Assembly: GCF_033958435.1 (NCBI RefSeq)
Contig: NC_134152.1
Location: 13,874,001-13,938,000 of the forward strand
Direction of reading: 5' to 3'
Origin: Carettochelys insculpta
Lineage: Eukaryota; Chordata; Testudines; Carettochelyidae
Length of the DNA stretch: 64,000 nucleotides
The translations under genes and the position numbers were made by a program. Below are positions 1-11,360 of this stretch, piece after piece (positions within the stretch are counted from its first letter, which is position 1; each line of letters starts with the position of its first letter). The notes under the pieces were generated by a model. It saw only the letters and a list, made by a program, of their open reading frames with translations, searched no databases and had not been told where the DNA came from.

Positions 1-2746
1 TAAATTGCTTGATAAAGGGTAAGTTTACTCTTTTAAGCCACAAGGAGGTAGTATTGTATTATGAAAGAGTAGTAAAGTCTTCAGTGACCTTGAAATACTT
101 TTACTGCAGTAATAGCTCCTAAAACGGTAAGGACTCTTAACAAAAATACCAACTCTAAGAAGAAGCAATACCAAAGGAAGAACATTATTTAGATAAGCAT
201 TGCTACATGCAAAAAACTATTATCGAAGATGTGTCAGTAGAAGAAATCTTATTGTGGGACAAAGAGCAAAAGGCAAGGAGAAATTCAGTCAAGGGTAAAA
301 AAAATGCCTTTCTGCAATTTAGTTGAAAAGAGGGTGGAAAAGTTCACTCATCAGTGGTCCAACACTCTATGTATTCAGATCTGCTCCAGTGTCAGAAAAA
401 AACAGCTAGAATGAGGGACCAGTAATTTAAAGGTCAAATCTAAAATCCCATGTTTTATTACTATTGGACAGCTAGGATTCTCAGATTTTTGATGGGTTTA
501 AAAATCATGTGGTTTTGTCCTGATAAGTCACAAGTTACCAGCCCTTATAATCAGGTATTTATCACGTCTTTGTTTTCAACCCTGTAATTCTAACGTAATA
601 TTTAGCAGATGACATCTCATAAATTACTATACTTAGACATGAATACTTTGTGTACTTTTAAAGCTGGAATTCCCAGTATGTTGTTAACTGCTAAGCATAC
701 AAGTAAGCCTGAGACTTATTAACAAGCCCTTGTCAGTTAATTCTGCTGGTGGACCTACGTTAAAACAATTAACCAGTTAAATGTTATTGTTTAACTGGTT
801 AACTATTTTATCATTCCTAATTCCCATCTGATTTGAAGTACTATAAAATATTGGCCACTACTTTTATCAATTTCCAGGATAGTGGCAACTACAATGTTCA
901 GAATTGGTATGTTTTTGGTGGGGCAAATGAGGTGGAATTGAACCAGATTATTGTATGGACTGAGCACCACATGCTATCATATGGGTACAGCAAACTGTCA
1001 CACTTCATTCAGGAAAAAAGATCAAAGGGAGGGGAGAAAGAGATGGTAGTTGTTCTTCCAAGTTCCACCCACAAATATAAGCTTGACTCATATGAATTGC
1101 TGGAAGGAGGCAATGTTCACAATAGGTTGTGCATATGTTCAAGACATGATCATCTATGGTCTCTGTGGTCCATCAGTTTCTCATATCAGGAGTATTTGAA
1201 CATTCTGTTTGGGTTTTATTAAGCTGCTTTGCCTGTGGGAGTTTACCCTGCTGGGTTCCGCAGAACTTCTTTTACTTGTCTGCTTCTTGATTGTGGACTA
1301 AAATAAAAATCAGTAGCAGCTCTAAAACATCACCCTCATACCAAAATGACAGAGAATTCACTGTGAATAGTGTAGATCTTCAGTCTGTGCCCCCATTCCA
1401 TTCTTGTATCATGCATGCTTGGATTAGCCAGGGCATAAAGTGTCATGATTGGATATATGAATTAACAAGCCGCTGAGAAGTATGCGTCACCTCATGTGTC
1501 TTGGATCTGTTATTACAGACACACATAAGTGTCACTTGTTACTTAATTCATGTTTTTAAGGTTCTCTTCATCAGTAATTGCTAACTCTTCTCGTAAGGTG
1601 CGTGTGTGTAAATATAAAAATAGCAACTTGGGAAAGGAGCTGTATTCCATACTGTTGCATGCTAGCACACATTTTGTACCATTGGAATGCCACTTTAAAG
1701 GATACACCACATAACACCTTCAGTTTTGTTATGGCATAAGATATCAAATCATCATCAACTGGGTAAAATCTGTTTCTGTCCACGCAGGAAAGTTTTGCAG
1801 ACCTTGGGCTGTAAGTGTAAAACCAGATATGGTAATGGGATTTTATAGTCTTTTATGGACTATGATTTTTGTGATCTGTCTGTTAGGTTTATGAGAAGCA
1901 CACGGGAATTTTTTCTTGGGAAAAGGCATTGGGCTGTATTGATTGAGAATGGAGTAGCAAAACAGCATGTGCTGTCTCACTCACATATGCTGTCTGTCTG
2001 TCTTGCCAGTTGGGTGTTATCAGTCTGTTACTTGCTTTCAATTAGTTGGCCAAACTAATGAAATATGAGAATGGATGAGGACCATTTTCCTTTCAGCCTA
2101 GGCTGAGATCTCAGTGGAAGTGAGAGGCGAATCCGGAGTCTTGCGGAGCAGACCCTTCTTACAGCAGTTTTCTTCCAGTGGGATTCATGGATTGTGCACA
2201 GTCATTCTATAAACAAGTACTTGTTTTCTCAAGCTTCTTAATGTTTCCTTAAACTGTTCTTCTCATCTGTTGTCCCATTATGCTGGTCTTGATCACTGCT
2301 GTCTTGTCCTCATTGATAACTCCCACTTCCTTCTCCAGAGTTGTTAATATGCCCCCTTCTCATGTTTTAATGGGGACATACAACCATCCTGGCACTTGTC
2401 CTGGTCCCTCCTAGAACATCTGGTGATGGCCTTACATGTGTTCCTCATTCATGCAACAAGGTGCTTTCATTAGCATTTAGACAGAACATCAAGTTTTATT
2501 TTTAACACTTACCATATTTTTTCCACAATATTTGTCTTAAGTCTGAGTTCAACATCAGATACAGGTACAAGCAAATACTCACAATTTGCCTAATACGAAA
2601 CTATTACAACATTATCCTAAATTAGATATAACTAAAATAGAATTTTATACTACTTATCCGGATTTATAAATCTTTATTGGATCAATACAGATGCTTCCCG
2701 GAGCAATTAATTGTTCTCAACCTAAAATGTATAGAACTCTGTGCAG
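1..2746. other. ATF7IP2 intronic sequence without recognisable genes
   Basis: This AT-rich stretch contains only short open frames with no domain I recognise, so I read it as intron of the plus-strand gene whose last exon lies at 10968-11360. The one clear structure is a short perfect inverted repeat with 13-base arms at 769-781 and 790-802 and an 8-base loop. I could not assign the rest to a repeat family. Confidence 0.6.
769..802. repeat. Short perfect inverted repeat, 13-bp arms
   Basis: The arms TTAACCAGTTAAA and TTTAACTGGTTAA are exact reverse complements around an 8-base spacer. It may be the relic end of a DNA transposon or a chance AT-rich palindrome. No flanking target duplication is obvious. 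Confidence 0.5.
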
Positions 2747-3632
2747 CAGGGATTCCCAACCCATGGGTTTTGATTAAATTTAATGGTTGCCAGCAGCTTG
2801 GAGCTGCATGTGGCTATTAACGAAGCCATTTGCAGTTCCTTCAAGCTGCCACATCTAGCAGCTATTTCTGTCAACAGCGAAGCAATTATGCATTACAAAG
2901 ACAGCTTCTCCACCTTTAGATATTTGTAGCCATGCCAGGGAAGCCACTTAATAGACTCTTGCAGTAAGTAATTTTTGCCCCCCTCCTCCCTTCCGCACTT
3001 TTGCCCCTGCTTCTGTTCTATGTAGCTGATTTGTCAGGTTTCATTTTTGTTTGTATCTCCCCTGAGCCCCTCAGTGCAACTCACCCAGCCTCTCTAGTCT
3101 CTGAGTGTGGCCCTTCCAGCCTCCCCAGCCCCAGCATGATACTCCCATACTTTGAATGTAATTCCTCCATCCTGTGAGTGTGGGATTTAAGCTGGGGGAG
3201 CGGTGGGGAGTGCTTTGGGGATGAGGGGCTTCCCCCCCCACACACACACACAACTCAGGTCAACTATAATAATAAAATAATTAACTATGAGCCATTGGAG
3301 CTGACATGTTCCTGGTGCTCCTACTCCCATCCCCACTCCCCACACAGGAAGGCAACAGGTGGAAAGAAGTCACGGATGGGCAACAGAGCCAGCTTTTCAG
3401 GAAACATGCCAGCTCTCTGGGGAGGGAAAGCAGTGCATATGCTTCCTGAGACCCCAGACCTGTCATATAGCTGTGGGGCTTCCCCCATACGCTGCAGATA
3501 GCTGGCACTATCTCCATTTTTGCACGTAATGCTAGTATGGGCTCTTTCTTGGGGTGGGAAGGATTGACAGGGGGGCAGGGTCACCTGATGTTCCCCGGGG
3601 GCATGCCTCCCAGTTTGGGAACCCACAGTTTA
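2747..3632. mobile_element. Possible non-autonomous hAT-like DNA transposon
   Basis: The left edge reads CAGGGATTCCCAAC and the right edge reads GTTTGGGAACCCACAG. The second is an imperfect inverse of the first and resembles the CAG-TTCCCAA ends common in hAT elements. No transposase is visible inside, and I could not find a matching 8-bp target duplication. The right edge abuts a CR1 fragment directly. The interior is C/G-rich near 3000-3250 and includes a short CA run at about 3239-3252. This assignment rests only on the ends. Confidence 0.35.
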
Positions 3633-3813
3633 TACTCTTCCTTAGTTATCTGTCCAACTTTCCACTTCTTATATGCATCCTTTTTGAGTTTAAGCTTGCC
3701 GGGGATTTCCCTGGTAAGCCAAGCTGGTTGCCTACCATATTTGCTTTCTTACTGCACATCGGGATGGTTTGTTCTGGGGCCTTCAATAAGGCTTCTTTAA
3801 AATACTGCCAGTT
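3633..3813 (-). mobile_element. CR1 LINE fragment, 3' part of a copy split by a DIRS element
   Basis: Read on the minus strand this matches the interior of the plus-strand CR1 at about 39985-40180, for example the shared stretch around TTTTAAAGAAGCCTTATTGA and the following AAGCCAAGCTGG region in inverse. The alignment stops at 3813, where the DIRS terminal repeat begins, and resumes at about 8995 beyond it. The two pieces are therefore one CR1 copy interrupted by a later insertion. Confidence 0.75.
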
Positions 3814-3963
3814 GTTCTTTGAGTGATTGCTCACGTGCATTCCAAGTTGGGTATGCACTGGTGCATGCCCTGTTGCCGGAAGCTTTTTGTTGTAGCCAGT
3901 AGCCAGAGGGCTGGCGCAGCGCCCCCTGGAGTAGTGCTGATATGGTGACCAATATATGCACAC
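3814..3963 (+). repeat. Left inverted terminal repeat of the DIRS element
   Basis: It begins GTTCTTTGAGTGATTGCTC and runs to AATATATGCAC. Its reverse complement matches 8815-8967 with moderate divergence, including the shared blocks GCCCCCTGGAGT, TAGCCAGTAGCC and AGCTTTTTG. The first 32 bases are also found in inverse orientation at 8654-8685, in the internal complementary region. Confidence 0.88.
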
Positions 3964-4138
3964 CTCAACCCCTCCACTCAGTTCCTTCTCACCACACTGC
4001 CACTCACTGGAGTTCTTGCCTTGCTTTTCTCAACTTATTAGTTAGTAGAGTGTTTATAGTGTAAATAGGTCTAAATACGTGTAAGTAGTTTTAGTATTAG
4101 ATAGTTAGCCTTTTTATCTTACCTGATAGCTGAGGCTG

Positions 4139-6305
4139 GGCTTCCCATCTGCCTCAGTGCCAGGGAATGCCTGGCTCCCCAGGCTTTAAGACTTGTTCTA
4201 AATGTGGCAAACACATGCCCAAGAGCAACCCCATTCAGCGTGTATGATTTGCTTGGGGGAAGCACACTTGCATGACCACTGCTCAATTTGTAAGGCCTTT
4301 AAGCCCAGAACTTTAAAAGATACGGCCCAGCAACCTAAAGTCCCACTAATGGAGGTGGCTGTTAAGCCACAGGAGTCCCCAGTAGGAGCGGAGAGTGGAG
4401 CCTTCTCGGTGCAAAGTGCACTGGCACTGTCTACCACGGTGCCATCTAAGGACTCCTGGCACTGGGAGTAGGCACAGGCACTTTCACCTTCTCGGCACCA
4501 TAGGAGTCAATCTCTGGTGCTGAAGAAGAAGAAGGCATGATAGACATAGTTCGCCAATGTCCAAGCGTGGTGGCCACAAGTTCAGGGTCTGGTGCATTCT
4601 GCTGAAGGGCAGGAGGTACATACATTGAAGCCAGTGCGGAGTGGGATCCCGCAGGCACTGGACTCGCCCTCAACGCTGGAGGAGTTTTGAGCAGCATGAT
4701 GCCTTCTACAAATGACAGTGCCAGGTCCTTCTCCATCTATGGAGGACTGGCACCGTAGCATTAAGACTGAGTGGATGGAGCCTCCGGACGTGACACTGGC
4801 ACCACCCCCCACGCTCACATCGACGCAAGCACTGATGCCATATTTGGTGCCAAGTGCTCCGGTGCCAGCTCTCCAGGGCGTGACAGTGGGCCAGTTTCAG
4901 GTCCCCTATGCTCCACCAATGTCACCCATCTTTGGCACCTACACTGGTGGTCCTGCTGTAGTCATCTGCTTCCAAATTTGTGTCAGAGTAAGACTCATTC
5001 TACTCAAGCTCTGGGCTCAGTGAGAGCACGAGAATGTAGCACCATAGCCATCACAGGCACTGTAGTCATTGTTTGGATGATACGGTTTGGCCGCTGACTT
5101 CACGTGCTGCGCAGCATTGGCCCTTCTGGATCCTGTGGGCATTTCACGAGGTGCAGTGCCAGAGCATGGGAGTAACATCATCGGTGCTGGGAGCGCTGCC
5201 AATCCCACACTTGGCACCATCAGTGTCACTGGGTGCCCCACCACTGAAGCAACAGCAGGAAGCGGTGAATGTCATGGAGCCACCAGCTTCCATCTTGTCG
5301 GTGTCGACCTCGGCACCATCATCGGCCCCTTCACAGCAGGAATGGACCCCAATGGTGTCAGCGCCATTGGTGATCATCCCTCCAGTGCTGATGGGGCAGG
5401 CACCAGCCCAGGCACCTGTACCTGCTCAAGGGCAGGGGCTGGTACCGGCACTGGTTGTACCACCTATTGAGGGTTTCTCTGGCCAGCTGGTGCGTTTGCC
5501 TGCTGATGCCTTCCAGCTACCCCGTAATCCCAGTGGAGGGCCAGTTGAATGAACAGGTCCCTACTACCCTTCTCCATTGGAGGTGCAAGTGTTGTCATCC
5601 TCTTCCTCCTCGAATGAGGTGGTGACGGGTTCGTCGGCCTCACCAGTATTGGAGGATGGTAGGGCTTTTCAGCAACTTCTTAGGGGAGTTGCCCAAAACT
5701 TGGTGGTGCAGGTGGAGGAGGTCTGGGATGAGACAGACCCTGTCATGGACATTTTGTCCTCTGCGGATCGCACCCGTGTGGCTGTTCCTATAATCAAAAC
5801 AATTGCCCCTACAGCAAAAACAGTCTGGCAGGCGCCTGCTTCCACCCTTCCTTCAGCCCATAGGAATGAGAGGTAATCCTTTGTCCCTTCCCAAGGCAAT
5901 GAACATTTGTTTACCACCCACCCCACCTGACTCCTGGTGGCGGACTCTGCAAACCACAGAGAGTACCAGGGGTTCCAAGGTCCCTCCCCAAAACACAGCT
6001 GCTAAGTGCTTGGACCTGTGTCGGAGGAAGGTTTACTTGACAGGAGGGTTACAGCCAAGGACTGCTAACCAGCAGGCTCTGGTTAGCAGGTACACATACA
6101 ATACAGTCAGTGCCCTATCCAGGTTCTCTGAATTGGTACCACCTAAAGCCAACCAGGACTTTGCAGTGGTGGTGGTGGAGAATAAGTTGGTTTCAAGGGC
6201 GGCTCTGCAGGCAGCACTGGATCTGCAGACCCTGCCACGTGGGTTATGGCTTCTGGAGTTGCGATGCACAGGGGCATGGTTACAGGTCTCAGGCCTTCCA
6301 TAGGA
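4139..6305 (+). pseudogene. DIRS ORF1 (gag-like), degraded
   Basis: Fragments in several frames together resemble the first ORF of vertebrate DIRS elements. The N-terminal piece (about 4202-4471) has the Cys/His cluster HSACMICLGEAH followed by CSICKAF and PRTLKD. A serine/proline-rich middle follows. A C-terminal helical part (5577-6303) contains FQQLLRGVAQNL, QVEEVWDETDP, RKVYLTGGLQ and a final QVSGLP. The protein is presumed to be structural and nucleic-acid binding. Multiple frameshifts and stops make it non-functional. The second DIRS copy (35505-37650, minus) contains comparable blocks. Confidence 0.72.
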
Positions 6306-6699
6306 GGTCCAACAGATGATCCTGGATGCCCCTTCCACCCCCCCGACCCCTTGGATGGCCCGACCCAGTTTTCTGAAGGAATCTAGGGCCACCCTGCGCT
6401 CCTTAGGCGTACATACACCTGCTAACCAGTTCAGGCATTTTAACCCCCATCCACAGCAGAGACAACTTCTGCATACATAAAGGGAGAGTGGTAGCAGGTG
6501 GAATAGGATGGGCAGGGGGCAACAGCCAACAGCTTTAGGGTAATTGAAAAGGCCCACAGGGGCATAGGCCTCAGTTTTGATGGCAGAGTCGAGAGCATGG
6601 AACCGGTTTTGCCTACTCCAGCATCCTCGCTTTTGTCTTTCTGTCTGTTCCCCTTCTACCTTATGTGGTGCAGCATCACCACAAACCAGTGGGTCAGGT

Positions 6700-7760
6700 G
6701 TACGGTAGAGAAGGAATACGCCATTCAGTTTTCTTTGTACTGCCATTCCCAGCCCCCTTCCCTGTCCCTTTTCAGGGACCTCTCTCACAAGATCCTGTTA
6801 CATCAGGAATTGCAATCCCTCCTGGGTTCTGGGGCTATAGAGGAAGTTCTTCCCAGTTTCAGGGGAAAGAAGTTTTGTCCCAGGTATTACCTAATTCTGA
6901 AACCAAAGGAGGTCTTGAGACCTATTCTAGACCTAAGAGGACTCAACAGTTCATAAGAAAGATAACGTTTCGTATGATATCCCTATAGGTCTCATACTCC
7001 CGATTCTGGAGCAGGGGGATTGGTTCACAGCTCGAAACTTACAGCCTGCATACTTCCATATTGCAATCTACCCTCCTCACAGGAGGTTTCTCAGGTTCAT
7101 GGCAGTTCACAGTCCTACCTTTTGGTCTGTCCGTGGCCCCAAGGGTCTTCACCAAATGCATGGTAGGAGTAGCAGCGCACCTGCACAGGCAAAGTGTGCA
7201 GCTGTTGCCATACGTGGATGACTTGCTAGTCAAGGGTCTTTCCACGGAACAGGTGCTTCGTCATGTACAGTTGATCCGTCAAACCTTTGTAAGCCTCGGT
7301 CTCCTGATCAATGATGCAAAGTTGATGTTGCTCCCATCTCAGTCAGTAGAGTTTGTAGGAGCCCAACTGGATGCCAGGTGTGCCAAGGCGTTCTTCCCAG
7401 ACAACAGGCTCTGAACCACAGGGGCAGTCATCCAAGACATACTGTTAGTTCCCACCATGATGGCCAGGTGCTGTCTGTATCTGGTGGGTCACATGGCAGC
7501 ATACACCTTTGTGGTACAGCATGCTAGGTTGAGAATGTGCCCTCTGCAGCTCTGGCTGGTGTCGGTGTACCGTCCTGTAAGAGACTGTTTAGACTTGGTT
7601 ACAGTGCTGCTGCAGACCCTGCACTGATGGTTGGATGAATGAGTTGTCCTCACAGGAATCCACTTTGCCCCTCAGGAGCCCTCTCTTTCCCTAGTAATGG
7701 ACGCTTCAGACCGGGGTTGGGGAGCACACCTGGGGCAGCCATGAACCTAGTCTCTTTGGA
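6700..7760 (+). pseudogene. DIRS reverse transcriptase and RNase H, degraded
   Basis: The recognisable order is LILKPKEVLRPILDLRGLN (RT motif region, about 6890-6950), FTVLPFGLSVAPRVFTK (about 7106-7156), the catalytic box LLPYVDDLLVKG (about 7204-7240), and then the RNase H start VMDASDRGWGAHL (about 7694-7732). The LPFGLS-AP-VFTK and DAS-GWGA combinations are typical of DIRS elements and not of LINEs. Stops around 6953, 7412 and 7625 and several frame changes break the protein. The catalytic YVDD is kept. Confidence 0.85.
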
Positions 7761-7769
7761 CCCATCCCC

Positions 7770-8640
7770 ATGATTTTAGATTTCCTATGGGATTTAGTAA
7801 AGGAGGGCTTGCTATCGCAGCCTTCCACCCAGGTCATGGAACATCTTCCATGTTCTCCTCCCCCATAGTTAAAAGGTTTCTGAAAGGTTTAGAAAGAATC
7901 AGGCCCCAGGTTTGGGCACCACTGCCCCCATGGGATCTCAGTGTGGTGTTAGCCAAGCTCATGGGGCCTTCTTTGAACACCTGGCTACCTGTTTCCTGCT
8001 GTTTCTGAGTTACAAAACAGCATTTTTGATCACAGTAATCTCAGCCAGAAGAGTACCTTAGCTGTGGGCACTTTCAGTAGACCCCTTGTACACAGTGTTT
8101 CATAAGGATAAGGTTAGACTGAGACCTCATCCTGCATTCTTACTGAAGGTGGTCTCTGTGTTCCATGTTAACCAGGATGTTTCATTACTGGTATTTTATC
8201 CAAAACCTCATGTGTCTCCGAGGGAACAATGTTTACGTACCTTGGATGTAAGGAGGGCACTGCCATTCTATATGGATAGGATTAGGCCCTTTAGAAGGAC
8301 TCAGCAACTGTTTGTGGCAGTAGCTGATAGGATGAATGGCCTTCCAGTCTCCTTCCAGAAGATTTCCTCCTGAATAGTGACATGCATCAAGAAGTGTTTT
8401 AACCTCACAGGGGTTCCCCCTCCTCCAATGAGGGCTCACTTCACTAGAACGCATGCATCCCCTGTGGCGTATTTGGTGCAGGTGCCTATCCAGGACATCT
8501 GCAGGGTGGCCACCTGGTCCTCAATTCATACGTTTACAGCACGTTACTCATTAACGCAGCACACAAGGGAAGATGCTGCTATGGACAGGGCTGTCCTACA
8601 TTCCTTTCAGGGCTCCAACCCCACCTCCTGGGCATTGGCT
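7770..8640 (+). pseudogene. DIRS tyrosine recombinase, degraded
   Basis: Three fragments line up with DIRS recombinases: VKRFLKGLERIRP...PPWDLSVVLAKL (about 7866-7960), RTLDVRRALPFYMDRIRPFR (about 8236-8300), and ICRVATWSSIHTFTARY (about 8498-8550). The last corresponds to the C-terminal region carrying the His and Tyr of the active site. The enzyme would have joined the circular DNA copy into the genome. A stop at 8371-8373 and frame changes disrupt it. Confidence 0.8.
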
Positions 8641-8653
8641 TGTGTTCACTCAA

Positions 8654-8748
8654 CTTGGAATGCACGTGAGCAATCACTCGAAGAAGAAAAGACAGTTATC
8701 TGTTCTGTGTTGTGTTCTTTGAGATGTGTTGCTTGTGTGCATTCCAAA
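8654..8748 (+). repeat. Internal complementary region (ICR) of the DIRS element
   Basis: The first part (8654-8685) is the reverse complement of the outermost left terminal repeat (3814-3845). The second part (about 8686-8747) is the reverse complement of the outermost right terminal repeat (8931-8994). The two element ends are thus represented fused and inverted just upstream of the right repeat. This is the hallmark that lets DIRS elements rebuild their ends through a circular intermediate. Confidence 0.88.
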
Positions 8749-8814
8749 AGTCTCCCACCTTCCCTATTGTCGGAATAGCCAGCAAGAAGGAATTGAGCGG
8801 GGGAGGGGTCGGGC

Positions 8815-8994
8815 GGTGCATATATGCATTGCCGTATTACGCCACTCCAGGGGGCACCGCACCAACCCTATGGCTACTGGCTAGGGCAAAAAGCTTCAGG
8901 TGACTGGGTGTGTGCCAGTGCACACCCAGCTTGGAATGGATATGAGCAACACATCTCAAAGAACACCAGTTGCAGAACAGGTAACTGTATTTTC
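8815..8994 (+). repeat. Right inverted terminal repeat of the DIRS element with 3' extension
   Basis: Positions 8815-8967 mirror the left repeat. The last ~27 bases (8968-8994, including GCAGAACAGGTAACTGTATT) extend beyond it and are found again only in the ICR. This asymmetric extension is normal for DIRS elements and helps fix the right boundary of the insertion. CR1 sequence resumes at about 8995. Confidence 0.82.
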
Positions 8995-9966
8995 TCCTGA
9001 ACTCCTTTCCCTTTCATATTAGCTTCCCAGGGGATCCTGCCTGTCAGATCTCTGAGGGAGTCAGAGTCTGCTCTTCTGAAAGAAAAGGTCTGCATTTCAC
9101 TACTCACCTTTCTTTTGTCAGGATTCTGAAATCCACCATCTCATGACTGCTGCAGCCCAGGTTGCCACCCACTTCTATTTCTCCTGCTAGTTCTTCCTGG
9201 TTTGTGAGCAGCAGGTCCATCTGTGCATGGCCCGTGGTTGGTTCCTCCAGCACTTGCACCAAGAAGTTATCCCCAACATTCTCCAAAAACTTCCTGGATT
9301 GTCCGTGTGCTGTATTTGTCTCCCAACACATGTCAGGGTGACTAAACTCCCCCATGAGAACCAGGGCCTGTGCTTTGGAAGCTTCTCTTAGTTGCCTGAA
9401 GAAAGCCTTCTCTGCTATAGACTGCCAGATCGGGTGGATGAGATAGATACCAACCACATCATCATCTCTGTTGCTTCTGACTCTAAACTTAACCCGAAGA
9501 CACTCAATGGGCTTGTCTCTCTCTATATATACTGGAGCTCTGAACAATCCTACTGCTCTCTTACATACAACCCCAGTCGTCCTCATTTTCTCCCCTGCCT
9601 GTTCTTCCTGAACAGTTTATAGCTTTCAGTGACAGTGCTCCAGTTATGAGAGTCATCCCACCAGGTCTCTGTTATGCAAATTACCTTATACTCCTTTGAC
9701 TGTGCCCGGTCCTCTAGTTCTTCCTGTTCGTTTCCCAGGTTTCTTGCATTTGTATACAAACACCTTAGATAACTAGCCGATGGGCCAACTTTCTCTTTTT
9801 GAATCAGGGTTCCTCCTTTGTTGTACCTTTCTCCTTCCCCACTTACCTTAGGGCTTGTGTCACTGTCACCTGACCAACCTAGTTTAAAGCCCTCTGGAAT
9901 GTGGTGTTGTCTGGCTGCCACTGTAGGTGTGTTTGGAAAATTTATCAGAATGCAATAACAGAACAC
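8995..9966 (-). pseudogene. CR1 LINE ORF2 endonuclease region, 5' part of the split copy
   Basis: Minus-strand frames give the CR1 apurinic-type endonuclease: LRCLYTNARNLGNEQEELE, then ICITETWWDDSHNW (about 9680-9640), YIERDKPIECLRVK, and LVLMGEFSHPDMCWE (about 9366-9322). The catalytic block usually reads GDFN-PD and here reads GEFSHPD. The TDLLLTN-like block follows as MDLLLTNQEEL. The frame is shifted around 9585 and the copy lacks its reverse transcriptase downstream of the DIRS insertion. Confidence 0.85.
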
Positions 9967-9969
9967 TTA

Positions 9970-10287
9970 GGCTGGGTCTACACAGCACCCTAACCTCTAA
10001 ATAAGCCACGCAATTTGCCCTACACAAATTGCATGACTTATTTTGAGTAGAATTCAAAATAGGTAAGTTTGGTATGTGGTGTGTCTAAATGGCACCACAT
10101 GCTGAAATAAAGTGCTATTTTGAGGCATCCCTGTACTCCTCCTGCAATGAGGTATACAGTGATGCTGGAATAGTGTGCCCATTATCTCAAAATCTGTTTC
10201 AAGGTAACAGGTGTGTTGCACAGATGCGGGCTCCTATTTTGGGATACTACAGTATCCAGAAATAGCTCCTACCGAGTAGACATAGCC
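9970..10287. mobile_element. Short MITE with GGCTGGGTCTACA / TAGACATAGCC ends
   Basis: This ~320-bp element has inverted ends (GGCTGGGTCTACACAG left, GAGTAGACATAGCC right). The flanking six bases CACTTA and TAAGTG extend the symmetry, so the exact boundary is uncertain. The inside has no coding capacity. The ends resemble those of the Harbinger-type elements elsewhere in this window. Confidence 0.6.
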
Positions 10288-10967
10288 TAAGTGAATTGCT
10301 ACTCTGCCCGGCTGCCCAGATGTAATGGTGATGTCTACAGCACTAAATTTGGGACAACCAAAATAAATGTAACACATTATCTGCTTTATGTCTTCTGCTG
10401 TGTTGTGGGGTGGGGGTGGGGTTAAGTGGAGGGAGAGTAATAGATATTTGGGAAATAAATTTTTGTTAGCAAAATTTAAATGTGTATACACCATCAGTAG
10501 ATCATTTCTGTGATGGTGGTTGTATGTTGACTTAGAGACTGTAACGTAGTTAGTTTAGAGGGGAGTCTTTTGAAGGATTTTTTTAAAAGAACTAAAGTAA
10601 TATAAATTCAATAAATAAAGCATCGTAGCATGATCTCTTGAGGTCCCTTCACATCCTATGATTCTGTGCAATACCAGAAAACTAATTTAACAATATACAT
10701 TTTTTTTAAATTTAGTATTCTTATACATATCATTCTGAGATATACTGATCTAATAAACACCTAAAATAAGACTAAGGCTGCATTATTTACCACAACACAA
10801 AAATCTTGGTAAAGCTAGTACAGTGCACTCCTTAACACGTTCAGAATTGTTTCTTAAAATGAGAAAACTTAATCTGAATCAAAAGTTAGCACACTCTGGT
10901 TGATTTGTTCATTAAGGAAATAGCACAGTAATGTTATGTTTTTCACCTATTTTTTAATGCTCCCTAG
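10288..10967. other. Intron upstream of the ATF7IP2 last exon
   Basis: The sequence is AT-rich with no repeat I can name. It ends in a pyrimidine-containing tract and the acceptor AG at 10966-10967. No other exon-like frame with splice signals was found here. Confidence 0.6.
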
Positions 10968-11360
10968 GTTCTTGAACATCTTCCTGAAGTACCAAGAATA
11001 CCGCCATACCCAGAACTCAAGGATAGATACAAAGACACTGTGCCACCTCAGAAGCCTGAACTAAAATTGGCTCAGGTGCAAAATCCAAAAGGTATTGCAC
11101 TATCATGGACTGTTACAGAGATTGATCCCAAATGCGCTCCTGTAGAGAGCTATCACTTGTTCCTGTATCATGAACACCCCCATAACAGTAGTGCATCACA
11201 CTGGAAAAAAATAGGAGAAATAAAGGCTTTGCCACTACCAATGGCTTGTTCTTTATCACAATTTACAGCCTCCAAGAAGTACTACTTTACTATACAATCC
11301 AAAGATGTATGTGGACGTTATGGACCATTTTGTGATATACAATCAATTGTTGTACTTTAA
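10968..11360 (+). CDS. ATF7IP2: ATF7IP2, last coding exon (C-terminal fibronectin type III domain)
   Basis: After a 3' splice site (CTCCCTAG) the frame is open from the first base and encodes 130 residues to a TAA at 11358-11360. The protein contains a fibronectin type III-like domain: LAQVQNPKGIALSWTVTE, then SYHLFLYHEH, WKKIGEIKALPLPMACSL, and KKYYFTIQSKDVCGRYGPF near the end. This matches the C-terminus of the ATF7IP/MCAF family. The neighbour EMP2 points to ATF7IP2 rather than ATF7IP. Family members are partners of the histone methyltransferase SETDB1 in heterochromatin silencing. The C-terminal domain of the paralogue contacts MBD1 and other nuclear proteins. The exon is intact. Upstream exons are outside the window or not recognisable. 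Confidence 0.88.
   Translation, partial: VLEHLPEVPRIPPYPELKDRYKDTVPPQKPELKLAQVQNPKGIALSWTVTEIDPKCAPVESYHLFLYHEHPHNSSASHWKKIGEIKALPLPMACSLSQFTASKKYYFTIQSKDVCGRYGPFCDIQSIVVL

Larger units (their letters stand above)
3814..8994 (+). mobile_element. DIRS-type (tyrosine recombinase) retrotransposon, nearly complete
   Basis: The order of parts is that of DIRS elements: left inverted terminal repeat, ORF1 with a Cys/His-rich start, reverse transcriptase, RNase H, tyrosine recombinase, internal complementary region, right inverted terminal repeat. The element is about 5.2 kb and sits inside a minus-strand CR1. All reading frames are broken by stops and frameshifts, but the RT catalytic box YVDD is intact. 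As expected for DIRS, no target-site duplication is evident. DIRS elements are thought to replicate through a circular intermediate and to integrate with a tyrosine recombinase instead of a DDE integrase. Confidence 0.9.

Noticed and set aside
833..1222. 129-codon plus-strand open frame
   Set aside because: No recognisable domain, no splice signals that would join it to ATF7IP2, and biased toward chance AT-rich codons. Treated as random.
6033..6788. 251-codon minus-strand open frame in the first DIRS element
   Set aside because: Lies opposite the recognisable DIRS ORF1 and RT start and has no motif of its own.
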